Shown: positions 48,401 to 61,700 of the stretch, in pieces
Position numbering within the stretch: position 1 is the first letter of the stretch
Layout: the number at the start of each line of letters is the position of its first letter
Notes under the pieces: model-generated
The model's input: the letters and a program-made list of their open reading frames with translations, nothing else
Database searches by the model: none
Told to the model about the DNA's origin: nothing
Made by a program: the position numbers and the translations under genes
Origin: Strix aluco
Taxonomy: Eukaryota; Chordata; Aves; Strigiformes; Strigidae
DNA: 64,000 nt
Reading direction: 5' to 3'
Assembly (NCBI RefSeq): GCF_031877795.1
Contig: NC_133971.1
Coordinates: forward strand, 96,762,154 to 96,826,153

Positions 48401-50600
48401 TCTGGATTTCAAGAGCCTTAAAATACTTCAGAAGTTAAATAATTAAGTTATTATTGCACACAAGTTCAGCATTCACTGCAGCATCAAAGGGAAAATGTTT
48501 TGACTTGGCAGCACTCCTTGCTGACTGCTGAGAAGTAATAGCGGGATGTACTGGAGGCCTTTTGTCAGGGAAAAGGAGAGGTGGGGTTAAAGATTCCGTT
48601 CCTGGAGAAGGAAATCGGTAGTGTGCGGCCCCACGGCAAAGCTCGCTGCTCTGTCTGCGCAGGTGGCCGGGAGATCCCGGGAGATCCCGTCTCGGCACCG
48701 TTCTGGGGTCAAAGCGGAAGGAATGCGCTGGTGGTTTCATTTGTCCTGACTGAGACTCTGCACCGCGAGGGCAGCGTCAGGGGCTTTGGTCCCAGCCACT
48801 GCAAAGCCAGCGGAGAAAACAGAATCTTCTTACAAAAGAGGAATTTCTCCCGCCCCTGGTTCTGAGGGGTGTATGGCAGCGTCTGGGGGGAGCCAACGGG
48901 ACCTGTTGTGGTCACTCACAGTCCTGGTGTGATCCGGGTTCTCGGGTGCGGCCGGAGCACCCCGCTGCTGGCAGCACGGGCCCTTCCAGCCCGCTGTCCC
49001 TCTGCAGCTGCCCTCGGGCTCTCCTCCTTCCCCGCACAGCCAGGGGCCACGGCGTGGTGCTTCTGGCTGGCTGCAACGCAGTAAGGAAGTATTTTCAGAT
49101 GGAAACTTTGAGGGTTAAGATTCAGCAGCTGTTGGGAACCAAAACTCTCCTAATTCACGTTACGTCCTGGCACAGCCCCAGCTGCTGTGACAGGATAAAG
49201 CAAGGGATGCCAGTTCCCACCTCTGGAAGGGCTGGAGTAACTTCAAACCACCCGTTGCCTCCGCAGCAGCTCACCGAAACAGCTTTACCGGCAGAGTCAC
49301 GGTGCTCCTGAGGTGACTTGAGGCCTAAATCTGAGATCTAAGGTGTAAGGTCAACATGCTGAAACACCCACCGAAGCCTCACAGAGCAGAAGCGACACTG
49401 CAGGGACACTTGCATTGCAGTTGCCTGTGTCTGAACTAAAAAGCCATTGCAGAAGAGCTCTCAGTCTGGCACCGCTTGTAAATGATACTTAGAATTCTCT
49501 TCATTTTATTTTCTGAAAGTCAGATACTTAGGGTGACAGACTTTTTCTGCTATGGGGATGTCACGGACACCTGGCTGGAAGGAAAACAAGTAAATCTGTC
49601 TGAAAGACAGCATGCACCAGGACCTTTATGCCATGTATAAACTGTGAAATCAATTAACATTTCAGATATTAATACAAAAGCCGTAGTAGCAGCTGCCATC
49701 TTTATACTATTACGCAAGCCGACCACAGAAATGCAGTGTAAGAAAACAGACTGTAGTTTTCACTTTATCAAATCAGTTTAGTAGTTAATGGGGAAGAAAC
49801 AGGGTGTTACAAATATTACAGCCTTGTTCTACAAGTCACTTGCAGGATGTGCCCTAGGCTGGTGCGAGCTGAATTCCACGGCCCTTCTTGAACGTTAAAA
49901 CTAGTGCAGAACACAAATCCATTTATTTGTCATATAAATTACCAAATCAATATATTCAAATTCTATAGACTTGTCAGACTCACCAGTTCCCACAGATGGC
50001 CATGGAGCAGTTGGTGCTGTCTCCGAACACGTATGAGTTCGTACCTGGTGCAGTCCCGTTGCTGGGTGCGAGCAGCCGGGGCCAGACCTGCCCTATCGCC
50101 CCTGTGGGCGCAGCCTCCCCTCAGCAGCGTCTTCACACACAGTACGAATGCAGGTGGCCTTGGGGGCTTTGCTGCCTACCAACAGAGATGTTGATAAAAC
50201 ACCATGATTGCAACCAGAATGTGTAGCCATCATCTATATAGTCTGTAAAAACCAAGCTTACAAGCATGAACTTGAGATCGGTGTTACATGTTTAAAGCCA
50301 TTAATATGATCCAGCAAAGTGATTCACATGTGAAACTTTAAATTCTAGAAAACATGCTGGATGCTTGTACAATATGCTATTCTGTGACAGAAATGGAGGA
50401 AATTTCATATTAAAAGGTGTAACAGGGACATTAACGCCAGGTTGCTTCACAGCAAACAAAAGCCTATTACCAAACGCAACTTGTCACAAGAGGTGATAGC
50501 CAAAACCTCCACTCTATCTCCAGGAAGGACCTAATCATTTCACATTAATCTTTTTCTGTGAGGTACGTCAGCATCGATACAAGACAAAGTTCTAGGCTGT
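45443..50600. other. Intergenic, no gene recognised
   Basis: GC-rich patches near 45.55-45.85, 46.75-47.2, 48.6-49.1 and 50.0-50.15 kb carry overlapping chance ORFs in several frames. A short duplicated gggagatccc lies near 48668-48687. A perfect 20-bp inverted repeat is at 47613-47654. Nothing coding is recognised. Confidence 0.5.
47613..47654. repeat. Perfect 20-bp inverted repeat with 2-bp spacer
   Basis: The arm at 47613-47632 is exactly complementary to 47635-47654, with CC between. Outward, one mismatch is followed by three more pairs. The DNA could form a cruciform and a transcript a tight hairpin. The 2-base loop and 20-bp stem are too small for a normal microRNA precursor. Confidence 0.95.
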
Positions 50601-50717
50601 GACTTTTTTAAGTGTTGCCACGTGCTAAGATGGCTCAGGTCCCCGAAGCGTGTGGCCAGGGAGGCGACAGCCAGCGTGGCCCTGCTGAGGGCCAGGCCAC
50701 GAAGCTGTGTGGCATCC

Positions 50718-50860
50718 CTCGCCATGGAGCTGTGCCGTGTCCCTCACCGTGCCGTGTCCCTCATCTCTCGCCGTGGAGCTGTGCCGCGTCCCTCACCAGG
50801 CCGTGTCCCTCATCCCTCGCTGCGGAGCTGTGCCGTGTCCCTCGCCGTGGCCACACCATC
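50718..50860. repeat. 49-bp minisatellite, about three copies
   Basis: Units start at 50718, 50767 and 50816 with exact 49-bp spacing; each begins ctcgc and contains ggagctgtgcc and gtgtccctc. The third is partial. Within each unit a shorter ccgtgtccctc motif also recurs. It sits at the upstream edge of the CpG island. Confidence 0.88.
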
Positions 50861-51315
50861 ACACCTGCACCAGCGGCCGGAGCAGCGGCCTGGCCTGGCG
50901 TCGCGAGGATCCATGCTGCGGGGCCACGCTGGGGAAGCACACGACCCGTCCGAGCCGGTAAGCGGTCATTGCTCCCGTGCTTTGTTGACTCAGAACCGAA
51001 GGACGGGTGATGGAGCGCGGCGGGAGGTACACACCCCCACACCCGCTGACCCGCCTTGGCCTCTCCCAGGGCGCTGCCCCCGGGGCGCTGCGCGGCCCGG
51101 TGCGCCGGGAGGGACGGGAGAAGGGAGAACCCTTCCTGGCCCGGGGGAATCGGCCCGGCCCGGCGCGCCCCCCCCCCCGCGTAGGGCACCGCGGCTCCGG
51201 GCCAGCCCCGCGCCCTTCGGCGGGGCCGCGGCGCAGCCCGGGGTCAGGGATCGGAACGGCCCCGCTCCGGGCCGGGCCTCCTCGGGCGGCTGGGCTGGGC
51301 GGCAGCGCCGGGAGC

Positions 51316-51353
51316 CATCGCCCCCCCGCACACACACACACACACCCCCCCCC
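51316..51353. repeat. (CA)n followed by a C-rich run
   Basis: cacacaca tract leading into a run of C within the CpG island. Confidence 0.85.
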
Positions 51354-51826
51354 GCCCCGGGCTGCGGGAGGCCGCGACCTGCCCGGCCCCGGCGCCTGCC
51401 CGCGCCGCGCTGTGAGGCAGCGGCAGCCCCGCAGCCCTCCCCGCCCCCGGCACACTCCAGGGAGCCGTTTCACACGGAATCACACGGGAGCGTCTCCCCC
51501 ATCTGTGCAAGCCGAGGCACCCCCACCCCCACCTTCTCCTCAGTCCCGGCTGAGCCTCCCCGCCATTATGTTCCACCATCTCCCGGCCAGGCCGCGCCGC
51601 CCTTAGCCCGCCCGCCCGGGGCCGGAGCCGCAGCCGGGCCGGCCCGGCCCGCAGCAGGTGTGTTTGCATGGGGGCGCTGACTCGGCGTGCGGTGGGGGGT
51701 CGCCGTCCTCCCGGCCCGGCTCCCGCCTCGCCGCGCGCAGGCCCCGCCACAGCAGCGGCCTGCGGGGCCTGCTCGGCTCGGCTCGGCGCGGGCCGCTGCC
51801 CGGAGCCCCGCGGGCGGCTCGGCGGG

Positions 51827-51878
51827 GTGTGTGTGTGTGTGTATGGGGGGGGGGGGGGGGGGGGGGGGGAGAGGGGGG
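51827..51878. repeat. (GT)n plus an uninterrupted run of 25 G
   Basis: A GT repeat at 51827-51842 runs into G at 51845-51869, then more short G-runs. It is a strong G-quadruplex candidate on the plus strand. Exact length is uncertain, because such runs are often mis-sequenced. Confidence 0.85.
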
Positions 51879-52730
51879 TCGCTCGGACGTCGCCGTCCCG
51901 CCGCCTCCTCCCCGCCGCGGCCTCCCCTCCCCAGGAGGCCCCCGCCGGGCCGGGTTCGGCCGGGCCCGCTCGGGTAGGGCCGACCTCGGGCCCGGGGCGG
52001 TGGCGGGGGGGCGCTGAGGGGAGGGGGCCGCGGCCCGTCAGCGAGATGCCCGCGGCGGCCCGGCGAGGCGGGAGCAGCCCGGGCTGAGGGAGCGCCGGGG
52101 CGGCCGGCGGCGCGCAGGCAGCGGCAGAAGATGGTGGTTCTCCCCCAGCACGGGGTGGGGGTGAGGGCTGGGGAGAGAGTGCCAGAGCCGCGCTCTCTCC
52201 GCAGGGGAAGGGGGGGCGAAGGGTTGTGCCCGAGACCTTTGCTAACAGTTACAGGTGCAGCCCGGAGAGCCGCGGGGCCTCGCTCGGGGCACAGCCTGGC
52301 CGGGGAGCCCCCGTCTCACGGCAGACCCCGGCGAGGACGGGGCTCGGCACATAGGAGGCTGTTGGTGGTCCCAGTGCGAGGGTGAGTAGCCACGACAGCA
52401 GCGGGGCGAGCACCGTCGGGGCGCGGGGCGAGCGTCGGCCCCGCAGGCCCCGGGCGGCCGAGGAGAGCGGGGGAGCGGGCGAGGCGCTGCGCTGCCGCGG
52501 GGCGGGGGGGCGCCGGCCCTCCCCCGGAGGGGCTGCGGCCCCACGGGGAGCCGTGACCTTGGCGAGGAGCCGCCCCGGCGGGAGCCGCGGGGCCGAGCAG
52601 GCGGCTGCGCCCAGCAGCCATCTTCGCAGGCTGCGCCCCGGCCTCCCCCGCAGCCCTGGGCGTGGGGGGGCGGCCGGGCGTGGGGCTGCGGCTTCTCTTC
52701 TTTCGGTGCCTCCAGGAGAGCGGAATAGCT

Positions 52731-52749
52731 AAAAAAAAAAAAAAAAAAA
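52731..52749. repeat. A19 run inside the CpG island
   Basis: Isolated homopolymer in very GC-rich sequence. Confidence 0.9.
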
Positions 52750-53350
52750 CAGCTCAGCAGCCAAGTCGGGTGTTGCGAGGAGGGGGCAAAGGAACTATTT
52801 TGCAGGCATCTCGCTGCTGCGGAAATGGATTTCTTGAGGGGAGGGAGGTGCGTGCGTGGGGATCTTTGTAGCAGCGCTGTGCAGGGGAGAGAAAATGCCG
52901 CTCGCGCGGCCCCAGATGCAGCGGGGAGCGGGGAGGGCGGGCGGGAGGGGACCCGCAGCGGCCGCCCCAGGGCCGTGGGCATGAGGGGGCCGCGGTGACG
53001 CCGATCCGCGGCCGCCGTGGGGAGCGGAGGGGGGAGCGCCCCGGGTCAGCAGCCTGGCTCCCCGCCTGTGGCCGAGCCTGCCTGGTGCTGCAAGAGAGAT
53101 CCTGTGAGGATTTTTATTGCGGTCTCTTTGTTAGCTACAGACAGGCACGCACACACTCACAGCTTTCAGCCAGGTTGTGGGAGGTAAGTGGGGGAGGAGA
53201 GGAAGGGAGCGTGTGGGGCGGCTCTGGGGAGCACGGGGGTGCGCGGGCCGGGCTCGAGGGGAGCCGGGGGGCAGCCCTGCCGCCGGCCCCGCCGCCCCAG
53301 CAGAAACGGCCTCTGCGATTTTCAGGGACTTGTTGGCAACTCAGCGAGGG

Positions 53351-56300
53351 TTGCCATAGCTTTTTATGTAGGGTGACCAGAACCGGCTGGAACTGGTTTG
53401 AGGCAGATCAGCTCCTGAACACAATGCAGTCACTGAGCTACTACAGTGGGATAGCTTCCTCCCTTCATGGCAGCCAAAAGCAGAGGAGCTTGCAGAAAGA
53501 TACCATCCCAAAACAGTATGTGAATGCACACTTTAGACACACAGCACTGGTATGTGGCTAATATAGTCATAAAGGATTCTGTATGTAAATGTACATATTT
53601 GCAGTAACTGAGATTACTTTGGCTTTTCGTGCCTTTTTATGCTTAAGGAATGGGCAAGAGCTGAGATTTATGACCCTTATTAAAATATTTTTGTTTTGCA
53701 AGGGTGGGACACTGGTTATGCAGTCTATTTTAAAACTAAACTGAATAAAATTGATTGAATGATTTGTAATTGTAGTTATGCTTGCGACTGAAGAATGCTG
53801 CTTTGCATGCTGTTTTATTTACAGGGTGCTGTCTTGTGGTTTTCTTCTTTAGGAGATGTTAAAGGGGGGGGGGTGGGGGGGAGGCTGTGCCTTTCTGTAA
53901 GGCCAAAAGGAAACAATGTTGTTGTAGAATTGTGCATAAAAGCATTGCAAAGATGCTGTAAGGCATACTCGTTTTCCTTTTTTTTTTTTTTTTTTTCTCC
54001 TTGTAGGCCTATTGATTGGGGCTGCCTTTAACCCTTTCATATTTGCAGAGGTAATGCATCTGTGGCAGTAACTGAGCATTGGCTAAAAAAATCTTTCAAA
54101 GGTCAAGGTTCACAAGGTGAGATGTGGTGTTTGGGGTGTGAATATAACAATAGCATGAAGGTACCTGTATGTGAAAAGTAAATCTGGCTCCTGACTGCAC
54201 ACTTGGCACGTTAGTAAGGAGACAATTGTTTAAGTGTTACTGGGGAAATGCTATTAACGTCCTCCAGTTTTAATAGGATTAAAGCTATTACTTGCAAAGA
54301 CTTACTGATACCTTGGCTAAATACAGTATTTTCACTGAAATATCTTCTATCCAGATATACATTTTTTCACAGCGTAGAGATACGGAATAGGCCTCTGAGT
54401 GACAGTCGTAAATTGTGGACCACATGGCAGTGAACTGTTCTGTGTTGTATTACAGCATTACACATTCAGAATTTGCTGCCTAAATATTTAAAGGTTGCTT
54501 GTTTGGCCATATCCGAGTAACCGGATACTTGCTTCTGAATTAAGGTCTTCAGTGTTAAACATGTACTTAATGTAGCCTACACAGAAAAAAACATATAGAA
54601 TAAATAGTATGGCTGGTGTTTCTTAAACTGTTGTAACCCAGGGAGGATTTTGCAGCAGCCAAGTGGAAAGATGTATTTTAGGGGTTTGATGGAGCTCCAG
54701 TGGGTTATTAGTGGCATGAATTATAATATTGTGCAGTAATGAAATAAGAATAGGAAACCGGATGGGCAGTGCATCAGCTCCTGAGGGATGACTACTTTTA
54801 ACTCAAAGCAAGGGATAATGGATAGGATTTTTTTTTTCCCCCCTCTCATCTAAAAAATAAATGTGTACTTAGGTTTGAGCTGGCATTTGATTCTTACAGG
54901 GAAAGCCGAAGGATTCAGAGAGCGGGAGAGGGGGAGAGATAAGAAAGCAGTAATGAATATAGCAAAGGGAAGAACAAAGGCTGTTAGAGCTTACACATTG
55001 GAACACTAAACATTTTGCCTTGGGGATTCTTGTGCTAGAACTGTTACTTCCTATAACAGGAAATCAGCAACCCTAGCATCTTAACCAGTATGATTTTTTT
55101 TTAAAAAATCTGACCAGTCCTGGCTGTGTTACCTGGTTTGGTAGTCTACAATCAAGATAAATATGGAGGCAAAACATTGAAAATGTTCTGTTCTAGTGTG
55201 AAATTAGGGTGTTTTTTCCTCTGTGCTCAGCAGAATAGACAGTCTTAAAAACCTTGAGAGGTTGTGGATATTGGGTAAGTTGTATGGTGGCTGATGGTAG
55301 GCAGGGTGCCTGCATCAGAGAGTGACAATACAAGAGAACCTCTGTTTCTGACTGCAGTAGATTACGTAAGGTATTTAGATATTAATTGTAGAAAAGTGAA
55401 AATATCATGCTAATGTTTAGCCTGAAATGACGGTTTTGTGGGTTTTAATGTAGCTACAATGTGTGGTTTCTCAGATTTGATAGGGCAGTAAATAGCTTGT
55501 TTGGTGGAGCAAAATGCCTGACAGATCACTGTGCTGATTTCTGTTCCTATTTTTCGTAAGTTGGATGCAGAGGTTCTATATTTGACTATAGACATCTGTA
55601 GGAAAATTATGCTTGCAAACATGAATTCTTGTTGCATGATAGGAATAGTAGCTATTGCTGATGCTGATGCATGTTCTTTTCCAAGTGTCAGCTAAAATTC
55701 ATATGTTACAAGAGAGCACCTTTTAGATTTTTTTTTCTTTAGACCAGAATAGTAAGAAGTTTTAAAATTGCAAGTTCTTGAATTGTCACAAAATCCGATG
55801 TATCTGTTTTGTTTGGATTTTTGAACACGATCTGTACTATGAATTTTTATTTTTAGCAAAGGAGGTTTTGAATTTGCAGGGATTTTTGTAGGCTGTAAGA
55901 TGAGAAACCTGAATAGATGCTGGAGTCTGCAGTGTTCTTGGTGAGTTTTATTTCTTTTAGTCTAATAATATTTGTAAATGCTCTTCACCAGATGATTCTG
56001 ATTTTGCATGTAGGCCGGCTTTCCAGCAGAAAACACTGCTTAATGTTGGAGGGCTGGTCCTCTGTATCAGCAGTTGTGATCTCATTTTACATTGAGGCTT
56101 GTCTCAGGTATTTGATCTTGAGAACAGGGGTAATGATTTATCAAGTTCCAAGAAGCCTCTTCTGAATGAATTAAATAACTTTGGTTTTCTTAGAAATGTC
56201 AATGTGTGTTAAAATACAAATATGCATACAGATGGCTGAGAATGTATGTTTTAAAAAACCCCAAAACTTGATTTAGGGCCTGTTTGTTGCTGGTGTTGCA

Positions 56301-58529
56301 CAGGCGGGCCCTGCCCAACTTGGAGTGCTCTCACCGAGACTGTGCTTCATGCCGTTTCTGAGCAAGAATTGCTATCCACTTTAAAGTACGTTAAAGGACA
56401 TAGGCAGGAAGCAAGTGTCATTTAGAACGTGATTCAAATTTACATTAAACTGGGAATCTCAAAATTTTATTCATGATTGTTGTACATTGGAATTATTCAC
56501 ATGTTACTGCCCCAGCCCATTTGACATGTAGAAGTACAAAATTAAGCCATTTTTATAATTCATTTTTAAGTAGAGTGCAAAGAATGATATGGGGATTTAC
56601 CTGCTTTTTGTGAATTCATCTCCATTTTAGGAGGAATTTGGGAAGTTGCTAGGCTCAAAACCTGAACTGAATCTCTTGATGAATACAGGTAGTTTTCATT
56701 TGGCCAGCTGTAGCTAGAGATGGTCCACTGAGCTCCATATGGCGTGGGAGAGGAGATACCTTGCTCGTGTGCTGAAATATCCCTGTTCTTTTTGCCAGCC
56801 AAAGGCTGATAGTGGTGAACTTTGAACCAGTCGCGCATGTGGTTGGAGGTGGTTCAGTGGTAGTGTGAGATGAGGAAGTGGACAGGCTTCAGAAGATAAC
56901 CCCTCTCTTCCTTCCCAAAGAGAACCTGAGATACCCATTTTGCAAAAAAATAAGAAGGTTCAAAAATGGAGGAGTCGGACTACAAGATAAGGCTTTTGAG
57001 GAGTCATAAACTACAAGTAATTCTATCTTGGCTGTTAAAAAAACCTTGTGGAAATTTGCTGGAGAAGACAAAAATTCTCAAGAACTGTTTTTACTTTCCC
57101 CTATTGCAGGGGAAAAGGGCTCATCTTTTAACAGGTCAGATAAGAAGGATCCATAATCAGATGCAGGATATAGTAGGAAAGAGGACAAAGGCAATTGCCT
57201 GCTCTTTTGTAATCAGCTACAGGGTTGGATATGTTTTGAAAACAACGGTAACATGCTTATGGTTGTAAAACAACTCGGGCTGCTTTTGGGGCTGTCTTGT
57301 GGGTTTGAGATGGCTTGGTAACATAATTGCAAAACTCAGCTGAGCCATAAGCACGGAGAGCATTTTGTCCTACCTTGCATTAAAGACTGAATAAGAGACT
57401 CCTCTGCAGGGATCTTGCATTCCTAAGGCTCTAAACCTGGATCCATTGGACAAAGTTGTGCCTGTATGAATTAACAGCGAACAAGGCAACAAAAGTTCTT
57501 AAGCTTTAATCTGGCTGCAACTGCATCTGCCTTCTGTGCGTGGAGACAAGGATCATTCTCGTGGCTTCTGGGACTCCCAGATGATTTTGTTTACCAGGAG
57601 AAGACAATGTGTGTGCACACGCAGGGTAGGTCTGTAGCTGCGCCAGGTTATAGCAACGCCCCACGAACGTGGTCCAAGTGCCATTCGGTATCTCTGTGAT
57701 CTTTTCCATCACTTCCATCTTCTGCCATCCTAAATGTGATTTGCTGCCATTGCTTTCATTCCTGGCGGATGTGATTTTGGATCTCCAAAATTTGTATGGA
57801 AGACACTCCTGAATTGAAAAGTTAAAAACATTGTAAACAATTACAAACAAACTGCACTTTTATTCAAATCAACAGAATACACTTGGTAATTCATTGACTT
57901 TGGTAGTTTTATTGCTTGTTTGTTTTCAGCATTTGGTAGTTTAAAACAACGCCTGCAGCCAGTGTGTGGATTAACAGGCTTCTGTGGTATTCTAGAACTA
58001 GATGAATGAAAGACTGAGTGGAGGAATGGGTTTGTTAAATATTTTTTTTACCGTTTGGTAAATACTTTAGTAATTCTTCTAAAATAATACTGTCTTTTGT
58101 GTATGATACTGAACAATGTTTTGGATTAATAGTTGAGAAAGGTTGGCATTCAATTTTTTTTCCTCCTTACGGCATCCCAATTTGTTTATAGCATCTTAGT
58201 TGTACAGCTCACGTGGAAGTAGATCAAAGTCAAATGTCAGCCGGTGTTGTCCGCTGTGGAAGGAGGCCGCAGGGACAGCCTTATAAATCACAGCCGCTAG
58301 CAGAGCTTTGGGTAGCTTCACTCCCTGTCCCGATCCCAAAATGCTCCACCCGACCATGGCGTGAGCTGGGATGGTGCTCTGGATCAGCAGCCGGTGGGCA
58401 GTGATCTATCTGATAATGCTCTCTAGCTGGCTTCTGGTTGGTGGTGCGCTCTGAAAATGCATTTAGATACTGTCGTAAGTGGGTGGCAAGGCAAGTGAGT
58501 GTGAGTAGGTCTGGATGCTAGTTAGTGAT
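53351..58529. other. AT-rich intron-like or intergenic sequence
   Basis: Follows the CpG island and may be the first intron of the downstream gene. Contains G-runs at 53864-53882, a T-run at 53977-53996 and other A/T homopolymers. Minus-strand frames at 56566-56838 and 57506-57850 have splice-like edges but no recognised content. Confidence 0.5.
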
Positions 58530-58731
58530 TTAAATCTTTTTTACTGTGAGGGTGGTGAAATGCTGGAACCTGCTGCCTTGAGAGGTTTTGGGATCTCCAT
58601 CTCGAGAAGTACTCAAAACCTGTCTGGACAGTGTCCTGAGGGTCCTGCTGTAGCCGAGCCTGCTTTGGGCAGAGGAGTTGGAGTTCCCGAGGTCCCTTTC
58701 AGCCTCAGCTATTCTGAGATTCTGTGAAATG
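58530..58731 (+). mobile_element. CR1 LINE 3' end, plus orientation
   Basis: About 200 bases with the CR1 3' signature: actgtgagggtggtgaaatg, then gctggaacctgctgcc, ggtccctttcagcctcag and the terminal attctgagattctgtga. Degenerate, so an old copy. Confidence 0.88.
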
Positions 58732-61700
58732 CCTGTTGAAAACTTTTTTGGGCTAGTAAAGAATAAATCTTAACATTTTTCTGAAACTGTCAACAGCAAG
58801 GTTACTGCATTGAGGGGAAAAAAAAAAAAAGCTAAAAATTTTAATACTTGAAATACTGGGCTAATACTTACCCTCCAAAGCTTTTTTGAGGGGTAGGAGG
58901 GAGGAGGAAAATTGGTAGAATATGCTCTTAGAAAACCAGAAGTGCAGATTCAGATTTCTCTTACTCTTTGAGGCTCATGCATGGAGACAAATTGGATTTT
59001 TCTCTTTTTTTTTAAAAAAAAAAAAGGCAAATAGATACAGTGTATAGAGTTGAAATAGCAGATTGCTTGGTATAAATTTTAACTGTAAAACACCCCATAC
59101 TTCACAAAGATGTTTACATAAGGACTGGCATGACCCTGTTGATAGTATGGATGATAAACAGGACCATTATCCTAAGAAATCAAAATGGTGCCTATTATGA
59201 AAGTTGTATTTCTGGAAGCAGGAATCTGTCTGAGTTTTGCAACAGTAACAAGTCATGGGACCTTGATAAGGAAAAAGGAACCTGTATTTTATGTGAATGT
59301 GATAGACATTGCTGATTGTGGTTAAAGTGGCCTCTTGCGTATCCTACTTGCCTGCTGCGTGTTTCAAACCACACCGAGTTGTGATTTGAGATGTGGTTCT
59401 CGTTTCCTGAAGAAGGTTTGGTGGTTGTATTAGCATATTGCTTATGTCTTTCTTTCAGATACTCAACTTTCAAAGTAAATAATCAGAAGTGTTAGTCAGT
59501 CATAATTACTGATACATATTGAATAACCAATGAACTGCTCATAACCTGTGTGTTAGGCTGATGTTTGCCTAATGTTAGGATATGTATTACTGTAATTCTG
59601 ATTGAATCACTTAAATCTTCTCTCCCTGATGAAATTTCTTGGCATAACAATACAGAAACTTTTTTAAAAAAAAAAAAAATCTTTTATGCTGGTTAGGCTT
59701 GTACTACTCCCTGTTCAGGCATTTTGTTCCAGAATGAGCATGGTGTTATTTAGGCATCATTACTCGTGTTTGAAGTGGAGTAATTACACCAGATTATCAG
59801 AATTTTGTTCTGGAATAGTGTGTCTAACTGGTAATTTATACCAGTCTAACTATAACAGAATAATTGTTATATATGGTTATACCAGAAGTATTCTTCCAGG
59901 ATCAAGACATTAGCACGTGCTAGTCACTGAAAAGTGGTGACTCAACCTTCTTGTTTTCACAGTACTGAAAAGAGTGCTGATTGTCTTTGAAGAACATACA
60001 AAAGAAAAGGTCTCTGCCCTAAAGAGTGAACAGTCCACAACTGTACGTAGTGCGAGTGGAGGTAAAAGCTGTAGGAAGAGTTTAGGGAAGGTAAAGGAAT
60101 GTAGTCACAAGAACTTGAATTCCTTAAGTAGATGAAAAATAAAGTCGCGTTTTTTCCTGTTTCCTTAAATAATGAACAGACTTGCTGCTGAGGGAAGCTT
60201 GAACTGAGTAGTTGTTTGAACAAAAACATGGAGTTACATATTGTAAGTGTAGACAGTTATGTGGGATTTGAAGGCAAAGGGTAGGAATTTAATACGGTAG
60301 AAAAGAGGGGGCTAGTACAGACCATTACAGCAGTTTGCACAGAGTCACTAGACTTTTGGTTGAGCAGTGAAGATTTGGATGAGCAGGAGGGTGAGTATCA
60401 AGGAGGAAAAGTTGGTCAGTTCTTTAAAGGTTAATGATGAAATAAAAGAATAAAAATTGATCATTTAAGATGGTGCTTGTGGTCCAGAAAGGATAGTTAG
60501 AAGCTTTCATGTGTAGAGAATGTGAACTGGAAAAGTATTGGAAAGGGAGGAGGATTATTTGTCATTGCTAGGCCTGGAAAGCTTGAAGTTGTTCTTGTAC
60601 CTGGCAGACAAAAATCAGAGTTTTGAGCAGTTTGGAGATATGACCTGTCTGGGAGCTGTCAGGTGATTCTGTTTTGTCTTTATTAGGCTGTTGAACTTCC
60701 CCGAAATGAGTCTGGTTTGAGTGTTTACAGTTGCTTGGCTTTACACCAAAAAGTACCTTTTAATTTCACCAGCAGTTTATAGGCAGCTTGGCCTTTCTTT
60801 TAGAGAATACTGTGCCCCATCTGCAGCTGTCCTAGAGCCCAAGCTACAAGATAAATAATGTTTAGAAAGCGAGAAAAAATGTTTTCTGCTGTGTGTTTCT
60901 CTGCTCCACCCCTGTCTTGGCAGAGTACGTGAAAGGGTAGTTTGGTTTGGTTTTCCTCACAGGGCTAGAGTCCCTCCACCTGGCATGGGTGTGGATACAG
61001 TGCTTGAGGAGGAGTGACAAAAATTCCATGTAATAAAACAAAACTGCCTTTATTAATCCATCAGAAGCAGCTATTTCCTTCTAAGCCCTGGTATTTCTTC
61101 GGTTGATATTTCTGTCACTGCGTACCTGAGCCTTCCTCACATCAACACGAGTAGTTGCTGTGAGAAAGCAGTACTTCAGGGTGGTCTCGGGAGTCCCTGA
61201 TAACAGGGCAGAAGCTCCGGGACGCACTGCATCTTGCAGATGTTTCCCCCTTTTTCTGGGGATCAGCCTTTTAAAATCTTTGAATACATCCTTGGGCTTT
61301 CCATCTTAACAGCCAGGATTTGAAGGCCCAAAAACTTTTACAAGAATTTAACTGTTTCTCCTGGGTGTAGCATCAAATTCTTGTCCTGCTTGTTTCTTCC
61401 ACTGTCAGTAGAGAGTTGTCACGGACTCGTTCTTGTTTTGACATAATTACCCAAGCGAGTGCTTCACTGTAATGTGTTACCAGATGAACTGGAGTGAAAA
61501 GGCTAACTGGGAAAAGTGAGACAGTGGAACGGTCAAGGGGTATCTTCCTTTGGCTAAAACCTGTGCTGTTTTCTTCACGCTGTTCATAGAAAGCACTTAC
61601 TTCAGGAGATGCGTTTCCAAAGGAAGAAGAATGTAGGAAGTCATGCACACATGCTTTGAACAAAGCATGAACACGGACAGTCTGGGTTTATCCTCCAGAG

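Larger units (their letters stand above)
50870..53350. promoter_or_regulatory. CpG island, probable promoter of the next gene (ZNF532 by synteny)
   Basis: About 2.5 kb of very GC-rich, CpG-dense sequence between AT-rich flanks, the mark of a constitutive vertebrate promoter. Splice donor-like sites on the plus strand are at 52381 (cgagg|gtgagt) and, stronger, 53184 (gggag|gtaagt), so a non-coding first exon ending at either is possible. In mammals the gene after MALT1 in the same direction is ZNF532, whose coding starts well downstream; no zinc-finger coding sequence is visible in this window. Strand and identity are therefore inference. The many long ORFs inside the island are products of the base composition. 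Confidence 0.6.

Noticed and set aside
50622..51750. Long overlapping ORFs in the CpG island (for example 352 codons at 50622-51680 plus, 204 at 50859-51473 minus)
   Set aside because: Stops are rare in such GC-rich DNA; the frames are low-complexity Pro/Arg/Gly/Ala, open in several frames at once, with no domain.
52731..52749. A19 run as the tail of a retrocopy
   Set aside because: The sequence before it is GC-rich island DNA without a gene-like body, and no flanking duplication is seen.
52242..52982. 246-codon minus-strand ORF
   Set aside because: Same base-composition effect; it crosses the A19 run as a poly-Phe stretch and has no recognisable domain.
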